Below, piece by piece: positions 35,501 through 43,614 of a stretch of DNA of 57,853 nucleotides (positions within the stretch are counted from its first letter, which is position 1; each line of letters starts with the position of its first letter). The notes beneath the pieces were generated by a model. It saw nothing but the letters and a program-made list of their open reading frames with translations, was not told the origin of the DNA and made no database searches. The translations under genes were made by a program, and so were the position numbers. Source of the DNA: Flavobacteriaceae bacterium. GTDB taxonomy: Bacteria > Bacteroidota > Bacteroidia > Flavobacteriales > Flavobacteriaceae. Location: assembly GCA_018608765.1 (NCBI GenBank), contig JABAYY010000064.1, forward strand, positions 1 through 57,853, given 5' to 3'.

Positions 35501-38183
35501 TTGTTGTACCACAATCTGCTTGTACATAAAAATGATAGGTTGTATTGGATTCTAGTCCACTTAAGTCATAAGTTGTTGCCGTAGTCGTATCTGTAACTCC
35601 TGTTCCTTGTGTAAATCCAGCAGTACCATATTCAATATTCCAAGAGGTTTCAGCTGCACCTGCTGTCCAGTTAATAGTGGCGCTTGAAGTAGTAATAGCT
35701 TCTGCTATTGCTGCTCCAGGCTGCGTACAAGTTGGAGCGGTAATACAGATATTGTCAATCAGAGATTGATCGCCAGGCGACGAGTAAGCTGCGTTATATT
35801 TTCCACTGTGCTCAAGTCTTAAATCAAAACTTGTGCCTGCAAAGGCACTTAAATCGTAGTATTGATTTACAAAAGGATCCGCATCAGCAGTTGTTGGTCT
35901 TAGAGTGGCTCCAATTTGGGCACCATTGACCGTTACTCTAAAGTTTGAGTAGGTAGCCCCGTAGCTGTAAGTTTGTTTTAAGTCAAAAGTCAAAACAACA
36001 ATGGTTTCAGCGATTGCATCTACAGTCATACTCACTGCCGATTGGTGTGTAACGTTATCAACCCAAGCTTCAGTTTCTGTAGTAGAGGTAGAACCACCAG
36101 ACCATCCAGTACCACTATCACCACCAGTAAGAAGGATTCCAAAATCTGAAGCGAATGCCGCAGCTCCAGCGTCTATGCTAGCATCCGAATAAATATCTGA
36201 TGATAAGGCTGCATTAGCTCCTAAGATTCCATCTTCAAAATCAAAACATCCCGGCATCGTAAAGGGTACTGGAAGTGTTGTAAAGCTCAAAGGCCCTACC
36301 CATGCACTCGTATCTCCATCTCCACAGTCGGCTTGTACATAAAAATCATAAGTGGCGTTGTTGTCTAATCCAGTTAATGTAAAAGGATTTGAATTTGCTA
36401 CAATGGTTGTTCCTGTTTCTTGCGTAAATCCAGCAGGACCATACTCTATATTCCACAAAACTTCAGAGTTGTAAGCTGACCAGCCTAACTCTACTGAATT
36501 TATTGTCGTATTAGTAGCGGTCAAATCACTCACTTGAAGACAAGTAGGTGCTGGTGAGCAAGAGATTAAAATTTCATATCCTGGGTCATTTACAGAACCA
36601 TCACTGTCAAACACAAAAGTTAAAGCGCCTGTTGGATGTGTCGAAGAAATAGGGTCTGGAATGGTAGATCCAGAAAAGCTTCCTACTTCTGTTGATTCAA
36701 TATCTGGTCCATTATAAACCGTTAGGAAATCATAGTTAGCTTCCGTTTCAAAATTAAGAAAGGTAAACGTGACAAGATTCCCCGCATCGTCAGGATACAC
36801 GGTAACTGTTGTGAGGTCATTACTGGAGTAATCTCCCGTAGCTCCACCAGAATCAAACATTGTGTCTCCACAAAGATAGGATGTAGTAAAGTTAACTGGG
36901 CCTCTCCAAGGACTTGGGTCTGTACCATCACAAATAGCTCTTACAAACACTTCATAATTTGTTGAAGAAACTAAATCGGTAATTGTATAAGGGTTTGTTG
37001 TGATTGCAACTCCTGCAGTGGTTGGCTCACCCGTGCCTTGAGCTTGTATTACATACTCCCAAGCAGTTTCTCCATTATTTGCAGTCCAAGATATATCAGC
37101 GGTACTTCCCGTAGCTGTTGACACCACCAAATCACTTACTTGAAGACAAGAAGGTGCTGGTGAGCAAGAAATTAAAATTTCATATCCAGGATCATTTACA
37201 GAACCATCACTATCAAACACAAAGGTCAAAGCGCCTGTTGGATGTGAGGACGTGATAGGGTCTGGAATGGTAGATCCAGAAAAGCTTCCTAATTCGTTAG
37301 ACGTAATGTCTGGTCCATCATAAACCGTTAGGAAATCATAGTTAGCTTCCGTTTCAAAATTAACAAAGGTAAACGTGACAAGATTCCCCGCATTGTCAGG
37401 ATACACGGTAACTGTTGTGAGGTCATTACTTGAGTAATCTCCAGTAGCCCCTCCAGAATCAAAAAGGGTGTCTCCACAACCAGAATTTGTAGTAAATTCA
37501 AAAGGACCTACCCAACTACTGGTGGAATCTCCACAATCTGATTGTATATAAAAATCATAGTTCGTATTAGAACTCAACCCCGTAAGGCTATAAGTCGTCG
37601 TTGTTGCTGAATCCGTAGTACCTGCACCTTGAGCAAATCCTTCAGCACCATATTCAATATTCCAGGCAGTTTCAGTAGCACCTGCGGTCCAACTTAAGTC
37701 TGCTGAGTTGGGTGTTGAGCTAGTTAATGCTAAATCTGCAGGGGTCAAACAGGATGGAGGACTTGTTACCACAATTTGAAATGAGGCTTCGAGCTCGGCT
37801 TCAGGAGTTTCCCATGAACCATTGCTGTCATTGGTGGTTGGGTCACTTGGAGAAGTTCCTCCATTATTTCCCAAAAGGACTCCATAAGATGTCACTGAAA
37901 TTAATGTGCCATCCCAACCATCAGAGTAGCTGTCATAACAGTTGACATAGTAAGTCCCGGCAGGCAGGTCAATATCTTCGTTAATCAAACTAGAACCATT
38001 GCCATAAGTTCCATCTCCTTGCCCCCAAACTTGGGTGCCTCCGCCATTAGCTTCTGTAGTGACACTTACCCATTTTTCAGTAGGATAACTGCCACCAGAT
38101 GTCGTTATATTTATTATTGATTGTGCATTAATTTGGAAATTGAACGCAAAAAATGCGAAAAATATTAAAATAATCTTTTTCAT
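32508..38183 (-). CDS. Giant T9SS type B surface adhesin with Fn3, CUB and MAM-like modules
   Basis: 1891 residues. Signal peptide (1-20), an N-terminal beta domain (about 22-140), then alternating fibronectin type III modules (about 144-232, 344-434, 547-637, 818-907, 1018-1110) and CUB-like modules (236-340, 438-542, 910-1014 and a divergent one at 1119-1228). A MAM-like module occupies about 644-818. Further on are a nidogen-like section and Ig/PKD-like repeats. The last about 95 residues are a gliding-motility C-terminal domain (PQGLSPNGDGVNDCLML, IYNRYGVKVFEL, GTYFYVIQF), the type B T9SS sorting signal. The CUB modules 1 and 2 are nearly identical. Probably a cell-surface adhesin secreted with the help of the downstream PorP/SprF gene. 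Confidence 0.9.
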   Translation of the reverse strand: MKKIILIFFAFFAFNFQINAQSIINITTSGGSYPTEKWVSVTTEANGGGTQVWGQGDGTYGNGSSLINEDIDLPAGTYYVNCYDSYSDGWDGTLISVTSYGVLLGNNGGTSPSDPTTNDSNGSWETPEAELEASFQIVVTSPPSCLTPADLALTSSTPNSADLSWTAGATETAWNIEYGAEGFAQGAGTTDSATTTTYSLTGLSSNTNYDFYIQSDCGDSTSSWVGPFEFTTNSGCGDTLFDSGGATGDYSSNDLTTVTVYPDNAGNLVTFTFVNFETEANYDFLTVYDGPDITSNELGSFSGSTIPDPITSSHPTGALTFVFDSDGSVNDPGYEILISCSPAPSCLQVSDLVVSTATGSTADISWTANNGETAWEYVIQAQGTGEPTTAGVAITTNPYTITDLVSSTNYEVFVRAICDGTDPSPWRGPVNFTTSYLCGDTMFDSGGATGDYSSNDLTTVTVYPDDAGNLVTFTFLNFETEANYDFLTVYNGPDIESTEVGSFSGSTIPDPISSTHPTGALTFVFDSDGSVNDPGYEILISCSPAPTCLQVSDLTATNTTINSVELGWSAYNSEVLWNIEYGPAGFTQETGTTIVANSNPFTLTGLDNNATYDFYVQADCGDGDTSAWVGPLSFTTLPVPFTMPGCFDFEDGILGANAALSSDIYSDASIDAGAAAFASDFGILLTGGDSGTGWSGGSTSTTETEAWVDNVTHQSAVSMTVDAIAETIVVLTFDLKQTYSYGATYSNFRVTVNGAQIGATLRPTTADADPFVNQYYDLSAFAGTSFDLRLEHSGKYNAAYSSPGDQSLIDNICITAPTCTQPGAAIAEAITTSSATINWTAGAAETSWNIEYGTAGFTQGTGVTDTTTATTYDLSGLESNTTYHFYVQADCGTTTSDWVGPLVFTTAPGCGDVLFDSGGATGNYANNESITVTIFPETAGDLVTFTFLNFDIEAGWDFFTVYNGPDTSSEELGTFSGATIPDPISSTDATGALTFLFTSDGFVNDPGYEISISCAPAPSCYPPTGLTISNISGSTADFDWTAGTGNSTWEYVLVPTGDPAPTGNGTAATVTSTQFTGLDFETTYDAYVRADCGTEDGFSTWVGPVTFTTTQQTNYTVDCASGAPVNINYCYTRNETMFWVFTSTTGYPLTITFNAGTIEGFYDDITIYDGLDNSGTVLFNNNTNDLDDLEGLVIESTSTSMYIEVESDGSGNCDGSTFYTPWDFDVSCKSCITQTVDFAVLGDCAVSQDFYIDVDVSDLGTATSVVISDNLASAEQTVTSTGVVTFGPYTAGVNVLISAINNDDNSCVVNSGALTFLCPPPPNECSIIYAGEDTTFCEGTSTSLTATYHLLGQDTSSYEVNLQQGCPMPVLTGGTPTSLDIDDTWSDIIDLGFEFCFFGETYDQILIGSNGVLSFELENAGGGNGYALNSADTLPNNSNSTLSEANIFGVGHDIDPSVCGDINYVVLGATPSRQFVVNYSEVCHFGSACNDNKSSSQIILYESSNAIDVNIYDKPTCTSWNSGNAVVGVQNVPGTVAFTPPERNTSVWDATDEFWRFTPSLGDPDFTIEWFDGETSIGTGETVTVAPTETTVYTAAITYSLCIGGTATITDDVEVGINPSPEPVPTESTVFRCSDVDSVLEVTVSNSDVLDTMTYYWTYDGVDVQAGSDNTYLVPAGSDQIGEYLVTVIDERDCFGETTITLVAGETPQLEDDTVFRKCMNEDVELSVNVLNADLLGSDLEYIWYIGGTEVQSGPDYSYTHTAGQALGFVEVVVMDLVTTCEASTLIEVASYMNANCVDIPQGLSPNGDGVNDCLMLDHLEASDNIIKAEIYNRYGVKVFELNDYTNQWCGQDASSGNSDSNNLLPVGTYFYVIQFGSGRAPTTSWIYLNY
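36527..36872 (-). repeat. Direct repeat copy B inside adhesin gene (CUB module 2)
   Basis: Nearly identical at DNA level to copy A at 37130-37478, for example both contain TCACTT/C-ACTTGAAGACAAG, GGTGCTGGTGAGCAAGA and GGAATGGTAGATCCAGAAAAG. The copies are 606 bases apart, i.e. 202 codons in frame, one Fn3+CUB unit. Confidence 0.9.
37130..37478 (-). repeat. Direct repeat copy A inside adhesin gene (CUB module 1)
   Basis: Partner of 36527-36872. A third, more diverged relative lies at about 35142-35456 (CUB module 3). Encodes residues 236-340 plus the linker to the next Fn3 module. Confidence 0.9.
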
Positions 38184-38250
38184 AATATTAAATTGGTTAG
38201 ACAGTGAAGTTAGTTGTTTTTTTTAAGTAAAAATTAACAGAATCTTAATA

Positions 38251-38290
38251 AATCGATAAAACGCAAATTAAATCGATAAAACGCATTTAA
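38251..38290. repeat. Two tandem 20-base repeats in the adhesin/hflX divergent region
   Basis: AATCGATAAAACGCA occurs at 38251-38265 and again at 38271-38285, a 20-base period (about two helical turns), in the 190-base region between the divergent adhesin operon and hflX. The spacing suits two binding sites on one DNA face. No known regulator motif recognised. Confidence 0.6.
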
Positions 38291-38351
38291 TTAGATTTCA
38301 TTCCTCTTAAAATAATTAAATTTTGAATGATTCAGTCTAGCTATTAATTTT

Positions 38352-38359
38352 TACCTTTG
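38352..38359 (+). promoter_or_regulatory. Candidate -7 element (TACCTTTG) for hflX
   Basis: Exact TAnnTTTG match 14 bases before the hflX ATG. A TTG at 38323-38325 lies 26 bases upstream, a few bases more than usual. Confidence 0.5.
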
Positions 38360-38373
38360 ACCAATACGTTTAT

Positions 38374-39588
38374 ATGATTGAGAAAAAAGTTGTCAGTTTA
38401 GAAAAAGCTGTTTTAATAGGTGTGATTACAAAATTACAAGACGAAACTAAGTCTGAAGAATACTTGGAGGAGCTTGAATTTTTGACTTATACTGCTGGTG
38501 GGGAAGTGCTCAAACGTTTCACTCAAAAAATGGACAAGCCCAACCCCAAAACCTTTATTGGAACAGGTAAAATGGAGGAGCTGCGTCTGTATATTGAAGA
38601 ACACAAAGTTGGCACTGCCATTTTTGATGACGAGTTGTCTTCCGCTCAAGAACGAAATATTAGTAAAATATTAAACTGTAAAGTTTTAGATCGTACCAAT
38701 CTTATATTAGATATTTTTGCACAACGTGCACAAACAAGTTATGCCCGAACCCAGGTTGAATTGGCACAATGCGAATATTTATTACCCCGATTAAAAGGAA
38801 TGTGGACGCACCTCGAACGTCAAAAAGGGGGGATTGGAATGCGTGGACCTGGAGAAACGGAAATTGAAACAGACCGCCGTATTGTAAGAGAGAAAATAGC
38901 ACTTTTAAAGGCCAAGATTAAAAAAATTGACAAGCAAATGTCTATTCAACGAAGCAATAGAGGCGCCATGGTTCGTGTGGCTCTTATAGGCTATACAAAT
39001 GTTGGGAAATCAACTTTAATGAATGTCATTAGCAAGTCGGATGTGTTTGCTGAAAATAAATTATTTGCAACGCTAGATACAACTGTTCGAAAAGTGGTGG
39101 TCAGAAATTTGCCCTTTTTGATGAGTGATACCGTTGGGTTTATTAGAAAGTTGCCAACACAATTGGTCGATTCATTTAAGAGTACATTGGATGAGGTTCG
39201 AGAATCAGATTTATTACTGCATGTTGTTGATATTTCACATCCAAATTTTGAAGATCATATAGCGTCTGTAAATCTTATTTTAGGAGAAATTAATGCGTTG
39301 GACAAGCCAACACTTATGGTGTTTAATAAGATTGATGCTTATGAAGCGGAACCTTTTGATGACACAGATTTGATAGCGGTTCGTACCGGAGCTCATTATT
39401 CTTTGGAGGAATGGAAGTCCACATGGATGTCAAAAATTGGTAAAAATTCGTTGTTCATCTCTGCACTAAATAAAGAAAACTTAGAGGATTTCAGAAAACG
39501 TGTGTATGATGCGGTTCGAGAAATTCACGTAAAACGCTTTCCATACAATCGGTTTTTATATCCCGATTATGAAGAAATTATGGAGTAA
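38374..39588 (+). CDS. hflX: GTPase HflX
   Basis: Ribosome-associated GTPase that splits stalled or stressed ribosomes. The 404-residue protein has the HflX N-terminal domain (e.g. NPKTFIGTGKMEEL at about 57-70), the glycine-rich linker GGIGMRGPGETEIETDRR (152-169), then a coiled-coil segment and the G domain: Walker A GYTNVGKST (206-214), the G3 DTVGF motif, and G4 NKID. A C-terminal domain of about 35 residues completes it. Single gene, divergent from the adhesin operon and convergent with the DUF3078 gene. Confidence 0.96.
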   Translation: MIEKKVVSLEKAVLIGVITKLQDETKSEEYLEELEFLTYTAGGEVLKRFTQKMDKPNPKTFIGTGKMEELRLYIEEHKVGTAIFDDELSSAQERNISKILNCKVLDRTNLILDIFAQRAQTSYARTQVELAQCEYLLPRLKGMWTHLERQKGGIGMRGPGETEIETDRRIVREKIALLKAKIKKIDKQMSIQRSNRGAMVRVALIGYTNVGKSTLMNVISKSDVFAENKLFATLDTTVRKVVVRNLPFLMSDTVGFIRKLPTQLVDSFKSTLDEVRESDLLLHVVDISHPNFEDHIASVNLILGEINALDKPTLMVFNKIDAYEAEPFDDTDLIAVRTGAHYSLEEWKSTWMSKIGKNSLFISALNKENLEDFRKRVYDAVREIHVKRFPYNRFLYPDYEEIME

Positions 39589-39661
39589 ATAAAGGGCTAA
39601 AAAGACCTTGCTTTGTCATGACAGATATGCTGTTTTCAGCCCCCTTTAAAGCTGATTTTTC

Positions 39662-40501
39662 TTAGAAATTATAATTGACTCCCAATCCAAACACTTGTCG
39701 CGTTTGTAAGCCTTCAAAAGCGTTGTCATCATAAATAGTTTGATATGCCAGCGTGGTTGAGATATATTTGTTAATATTCATGACTAAATTCATGGTGTAA
39801 TCTAGATCAACATTTTGTGGGTCTTCCAAATAATTTGAATACAGATTCAAAATGTTTTCCATTGAAATATTTTTCATCAAATCAAACTTATAATAGGCGC
39901 CTATAGAAGCTCCAAACTCAAAGCGGGTACTTTTCCCTTCTTCCACACCAAAATAAGCTGCGTTAGGGAGAGTGAGGTTTTTATCAACAACAATTAATTT
40001 GCTCGTGGTAGGTGCGATATTCACCTTTAAATTTTCGCTTTTTTTCCAAAGCATACCAGGTCCAATTTGTAGGTATCCAGGAGATAAAAATTTTGTTGGC
40101 CCTTCCGTATCACTGTCTAAATCATCTGTAAACTGTGTTTTAAAATTAATGAATCCAGAGTAATACCAATAACCTGATGCTTTTTTTCCGAGGACTGAAT
40201 TCCATTCCAAGCGGTCATCAGATTTTTGAGTGTCTTGATCTTTAATTTTTGTAATTCCAAAAGACGCTATGATTTTGTTGTCCCAAGACCAATCGTCTTT
40301 AAGATAGTTCGCATCATAGTTGATACCTACGGTTCCAGAAACACTACTGACACCTCCGGCGACCCAGTTTTCAAATGCAGATTGGTTTAATAAAAATGTA
40401 AATGTTCCGCTTCTAGACCAGGCAGTTGTTTCGTGAGTTTCTTGGGCATAAAGACTTTGAAGTTGAATACTAAGAGCAAAAAGTAAGATAAGTTTTTTCA
40501 T
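39662..40501 (-). CDS. DUF3078 outer-membrane barrel protein
   Basis: 279 residues with a signal peptide (1-19, LYAQ). The mature start TAWSRSGTFTFLLNQSAFENWVAGG is the typical opening of DUF3078 proteins, with the N-Q-S-x-F-x-N-W-x-x-GG pattern. The remainder is alternating amphipathic strands ending in GLGVNYNF, as expected for an outer-membrane barrel. Function unknown to me. It lies 86 bases downstream of the DUF2480 gene at the end of the suf cluster and may be a read-through member or separately expressed. Confidence 0.85.
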   Translation of the reverse strand: MKKLILLFALSIQLQSLYAQETHETTAWSRSGTFTFLLNQSAFENWVAGGVSSVSGTVGINYDANYLKDDWSWDNKIIASFGITKIKDQDTQKSDDRLEWNSVLGKKASGYWYYSGFINFKTQFTDDLDSDTEGPTKFLSPGYLQIGPGMLWKKSENLKVNIAPTTSKLIVVDKNLTLPNAAYFGVEEGKSTRFEFGASIGAYYKFDLMKNISMENILNLYSNYLEDPQNVDLDYTMNLVMNINKYISTTLAYQTIYDDNAFEGLQTRQVFGLGVNYNF

Positions 40502-40587
40502 AGGTTTGTAGATTTTGGGGTTTTAAATTAGATACAAATATATAAAATTGGACACTATCGAAACATGTGAAGGAAAGAATCCTTATT

Positions 40588-41094
40588 TTATTTTTTAAAT
40601 AAAGGCACCGATGAACAAGCTTCTCCATACATAATGGATTTTGCAATGGGTTGTAATTTGTCAATCAAAAAAAGATAGGCATTTTGTGGCACGGGCTTGT
40701 TAGAACACCCTTTTATAATAACCGGTTTATTTTCACAGAAATTAAGGTCTAAATCAGAAATAATTGTTTGATATAAAGTTGTTTCTAAGGCTTCTAAGTC
40801 GCCTATAACAACTTGTTTGGCAATGCCAGAAAGTTGCAGTCTGATCAACATAAAAGCCCAGCCAGGAATGATGGCATCAGAGGTGCAATGCAACGCAATG
40901 AATTGATCTTTATAAGCCGACCAATCGTGGATGTTCACAAACGATCTGAATTCTTTTTCACGAAGTACCAAGCCTTCATATAGCCAATCCTTGATGTCAA
41001 AACAAATGCGCGCTCCTTTAGGATAATAATCCTCTAAATCAATTGTGACAAGAGCACTGTTGGCAACACGATTTACAATTTCACCACTCGCCAT
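40588..41094 (-). CDS. DUF2480 family protein of the suf cluster
   Basis: 168-residue soluble protein with no signal peptide. Sequence features: GEIVNRVANSALVTIDLEDYYP at the start and NKPVIIKGCSNKPVPQNAYLFLIDKLQP near the end, the pattern of DUF2480. C-terminal cysteines (KGCSNKP and GEACSSVP) might bind metal or Fe-S, which is a guess. It begins two bases after the DUF59 gene, so it belongs to the suf transcription unit. Conserved beside suf genes in Bacteroidota as far as I recall. Confidence 0.85.
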   Translation of the reverse strand: MASGEIVNRVANSALVTIDLEDYYPKGARICFDIKDWLYEGLVLREKEFRSFVNIHDWSAYKDQFIALHCTSDAIIPGWAFMLIRLQLSGIAKQVVIGDLEALETTLYQTIISDLDLNFCENKPVIIKGCSNKPVPQNAYLFLIDKLQPIAKSIMYGEACSSVPLFKK

Positions 41095-41096
41095 AA

Positions 41097-41423
41097 TTAC
41101 AGCATTCCAAGTTCTAGTTTAGCCTCTTCACTCATTAATTCTTGAGTCCATGGTGGGTCAAACGTAATTTCGACTTCTGCATCTTTTACAGCATCCAAAG
41201 ATTTAATTTTTTCTTCCACTTCTAAAGGGAGTGTTTCCGCAACAGGACAGTTCGGTGTGGTTAAGGTCATCAATACTTTTACTTCATAATCTTCGTTGAC
41301 GAATACGTCGTAAATCAGTCCTAATTCATAAATATCTACTGGAATTTCTGGATCAAAAATAGTTTTTATTACACGTACTATTTTTTCTCCTAAAGCATTT
41401 ACATCAATTTTCTCGGTACTCAT
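41097..41423 (-). CDS. DUF59/MIP18-family Fe-S assembly protein (SufT-like)
   Basis: 108 residues. Contains the DUF59 core IKTIFDPEIPVDIYELGLIYDV and the cysteine segment LTTPNCPVAETLPLEVE, followed by VEITFDPPWTQELMSEEAK. Members such as SufT, PaaD and human CIA2/MIP18 help mature Fe-S proteins. It overlaps the 3' end of sufE by four bases, indicating translational coupling within the suf operon. Confidence 0.92.
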   Translation of the reverse strand: MSTEKIDVNALGEKIVRVIKTIFDPEIPVDIYELGLIYDVFVNEDYEVKVLMTLTTPNCPVAETLPLEVEEKIKSLDAVKDAEVEITFDPPWTQELMSEEAKLELGML

Positions 41424-41845
41424 AATCCTAGTTGTGTTTGGTATGCAAGTGCATACATTTTTATTTTTTTAACCATGCTCACCAATCCGTTAGCTCGGGT
41501 AGGAGATAAGTGTTCTTTAAGTCCTATTTCGTCAATAAAATCCGTCGTTGTATTTAGTATTGTGTTGGGACTTTGATTCGAAAATACACGAATTAAAATA
41601 GCAACAATACCTTTGGTTATAATGGCATCACTATCAGCAGAAAACACGACTTTTTCATTTTCTAGATCGGCATGAAGCCATACTTTACTCTGACATCCTT
41701 TTATAATATTGTCTTCAGTTTTGAATTTCGAATCAATCAGAGGAAGTGATTTCCCTAAATCAATCATGTGTTCATAGCGGTCCATCCAATCGTCAAACAT
41801 GGAAAACTCATCTATTAAATCCGCTTGTATCGTTTCAATTTTCAT
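41420..41845 (-). CDS. sufE: SufE cysteine desulfuration protein
   Basis: Accepts persulfide sulfur from SufS and passes it to the SufBCD scaffold. With start ATG 41845 the protein is 141 residues. The active-site Cys is C51 in IIKGCQSKVWL, and the family phrase LSPTRANGLVSMVKKIK is near the C terminus. An in-frame ATG at 41860 would add MYFCI, not conserved and hydrophobic, so it is rejected. Overlaps the DUF59 gene by four bases. Confidence 0.93.
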   Translation of the reverse strand: MKIETIQADLIDEFSMFDDWMDRYEHMIDLGKSLPLIDSKFKTEDNIIKGCQSKVWLHADLENEKVVFSADSDAIITKGIVAILIRVFSNQSPNTILNTTTDFIDEIGLKEHLSPTRANGLVSMVKKIKMYALAYQTQLGL

Positions 41846-41876
41846 AATGCAAAAATACAATTCTTAAATGGGAATT

Positions 41877-42332
41877 TTAATCTTCTTGTAGAGATAATAT
41901 ATGTTCTACCAATGGCTTTAGTTCCGTAGGAGGATATTTATGATCAAAACCACTCGATTGAATCGTGTCTCCTTTTTGAATGATTGTTAATTGGGCGAAT
42001 GGCGCACCATCATACTGTCTGTAATTTGTTGGAGATTTTAAATTCGGTAAAGTTTTTAGATTAATGTTTGCTAATAACGCTACACATTCATCCCAATCTT
42101 TTGCGTGTAAAGTACTCGAAATAGCATTTGTTTTTTCGTGATCTTTGAATTCCGTGAGGCTGTTTTGTTTTAGAATAAGTTCTTGAAAAAATCCACGTGT
42201 ATGCGCACTGTAAGAAATGGTCACCGTACTTTGTTGTGAAGTATTTTCGTTGCTGTTGTTTAGGGCTGTTTTTTTTGAATTACAGTTAGTAGCTAGGGCA
42301 ATTAATGTAAAACAGGCGACAAATAGTTTCAT
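41877..42332 (-). CDS. Predicted lipoprotein inside the suf operon (151 aa)
   Basis: Signal peptide with lipobox ATNC (C17) followed by a Ser/Asn/Gln-rich linker and a globular part of about 110 residues. No enzymatic motif recognised; the phrases YSAHTRGFFQELILK and YDGAPFAQLTIIQKGDTIQSSGFDHKYPP suggest a beta-rich domain. It sits between sufS (44 bases upstream) and sufE (31 bases downstream), on the same strand, so it is expressed with the cytoplasmic Fe-S machinery although it should be in the periplasm or outer membrane. Function unknown. Confidence 0.8.
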   Translation of the reverse strand: MKLFVACFTLIALATNCNSKKTALNNSNENTSQQSTVTISYSAHTRGFFQELILKQNSLTEFKDHEKTNAISSTLHAKDWDECVALLANINLKTLPNLKSPTNYRQYDGAPFAQLTIIQKGDTIQSSGFDHKYPPTELKPLVEHILSLQED

Positions 42333-42375
42333 GTGTCTAATATTTATTGTTTTTTTAAATATACTAAAATCTAAA

Positions 42376-43614
42376 CTAACGCAACATCATGGCCGCTTTT
42401 TTAACCCCTTCCACAAAAGTGTCTATCTCTTTTTTAGTATTGTAAAAACAAAATGAAGCTCTGGCAGTCCCAGAAACTTTAAAGAAATCCATGATGGGTT
42501 GGGCACAGTGTTGACCAGTTCGAATGGCTATCCCAAGTTTGTCAACGATAGTGCCAAGGTCGTAAGCATGAACCCCTTCAATATTAAAGGAAATAACCGA
42601 AGTTTTTTCTATTTTCGGACCATAGATTTGCATGCCTTCAATGGTGTTTAATTTCTCGGTAGCATACTCTAAAAGTTCGTTCTCATAAGCAGCAATAACC
42701 TCAAAACCGATTGAATTCATATAGTCAATTGCAGCTCCAAAAGCGATACCTCCACAAATGTTTGGAGTCCCTGCTTCAAACTTATGAGGCAGATCTGCAT
42801 AGGTTGTTTTTTCAAAGGTTACTTCAGCGATCATTTCGCCACCTCCCTGATATGGTGGTAATTTATGCAGCCATGATTCTTTTGCGTACAGCATTCCTAC
42901 ACCAGTAGGACCGCACATTTTGTGACCAGAGGTTACATAAAAATCGACATCTAAATCTTGAACATCTGGTTTGATATGTGGACATGCTTGTGCGCCGTCA
43001 ACCAACACTGCAGCTCCTACAGAATGTGCTTTTTGTATCATTTCCTTAATAGGATTAATCGTTCCTAAGGCATTGGAAATATGGTTTACAAAAACCAATT
43101 TTGGATTTAAAAGTAACAAGTCTTCATAAGCAGATATGTCCAAGGCGCCTTCCGAAGTCATTGGAATGACTTTTAAGGTCGCTTTGGTTTTTTCGCAAAG
43201 CATTTGCCAAGGTACTATATTGCTGTGGTGCTCGAGTGCTGAGACCAAAACAGTATCTTTTTCGTTTAAAAAACTTGCAAATCCATTGGCTACTAAATTA
43301 ATACTGTGTGTGGTGCCTGAAGTAAAAATAATTTCATGTAGCTGCGCCGCATTTACATGTTTTTGAATGGTTTGGCGAGCATTTTCGTATTTGTCTGTGG
43401 CTTCCTGACTTAGACTATGAACCCCTCTATGAATATTGGAATTATAATTAGAATAATAATCGACAATGACATCAATGACATATTGTGGAGTTTGTGATGT
43501 TGCCGCATTGTCAAGATATATTAATGGTTTCCCATTGACAGTTCTTGAGAGTATTGGAAAATCCTTTCGGATTTTTTCAACATCAAAAGGGGTATTTGAA
43601 TTTAGCTCCTTCAT
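42376..43614 (-). CDS. sufS: SufS-type cysteine desulfurase
   Basis: PLP enzyme that removes sulfur from cysteine as a persulfide for Fe-S assembly. 412 residues, with the PLP Lys at K232 in VTSGHKMCGPTG, the substrate/PLP motif DGAQACPH near 206-213, and the persulfide Cys at C370 in RTGQHCAQP, the short loop form typical of group II (SufS) enzymes. It starts one base before the sufD stop region ends (the two genes share one base at 43614), so translation is coupled. Confidence 0.96.
   Translation of the reverse strand: MKELNSNTPFDVEKIRKDFPILSRTVNGKPLIYLDNAATSQTPQYVIDVIVDYYSNYNSNIHRGVHSLSQEATDKYENARQTIQKHVNAAQLHEIIFTSGTTHSINLVANGFASFLNEKDTVLVSALEHHSNIVPWQMLCEKTKATLKVIPMTSEGALDISAYEDLLLLNPKLVFVNHISNALGTINPIKEMIQKAHSVGAAVLVDGAQACPHIKPDVQDLDVDFYVTSGHKMCGPTGVGMLYAKESWLHKLPPYQGGGEMIAEVTFEKTTYADLPHKFEAGTPNICGGIAFGAAIDYMNSIGFEVIAAYENELLEYATEKLNTIEGMQIYGPKIEKTSVISFNIEGVHAYDLGTIVDKLGIAIRTGQHCAQPIMDFFKVSGTARASFCFYNTKKEIDTFVEGVKKAAMMLR

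Noticed and set aside
36527-37478. Repeats in the adhesin gene as a CRISPR array or mobile element
   Set aside because: The units are long, in frame, code for CUB modules and have no short spacers, terminal repeats or transposase.
42217-42456. Plus-strand 79-codon frame over the sufS/lipoprotein boundary
   Set aside because: It is antisense to two supported genes, without motif support.
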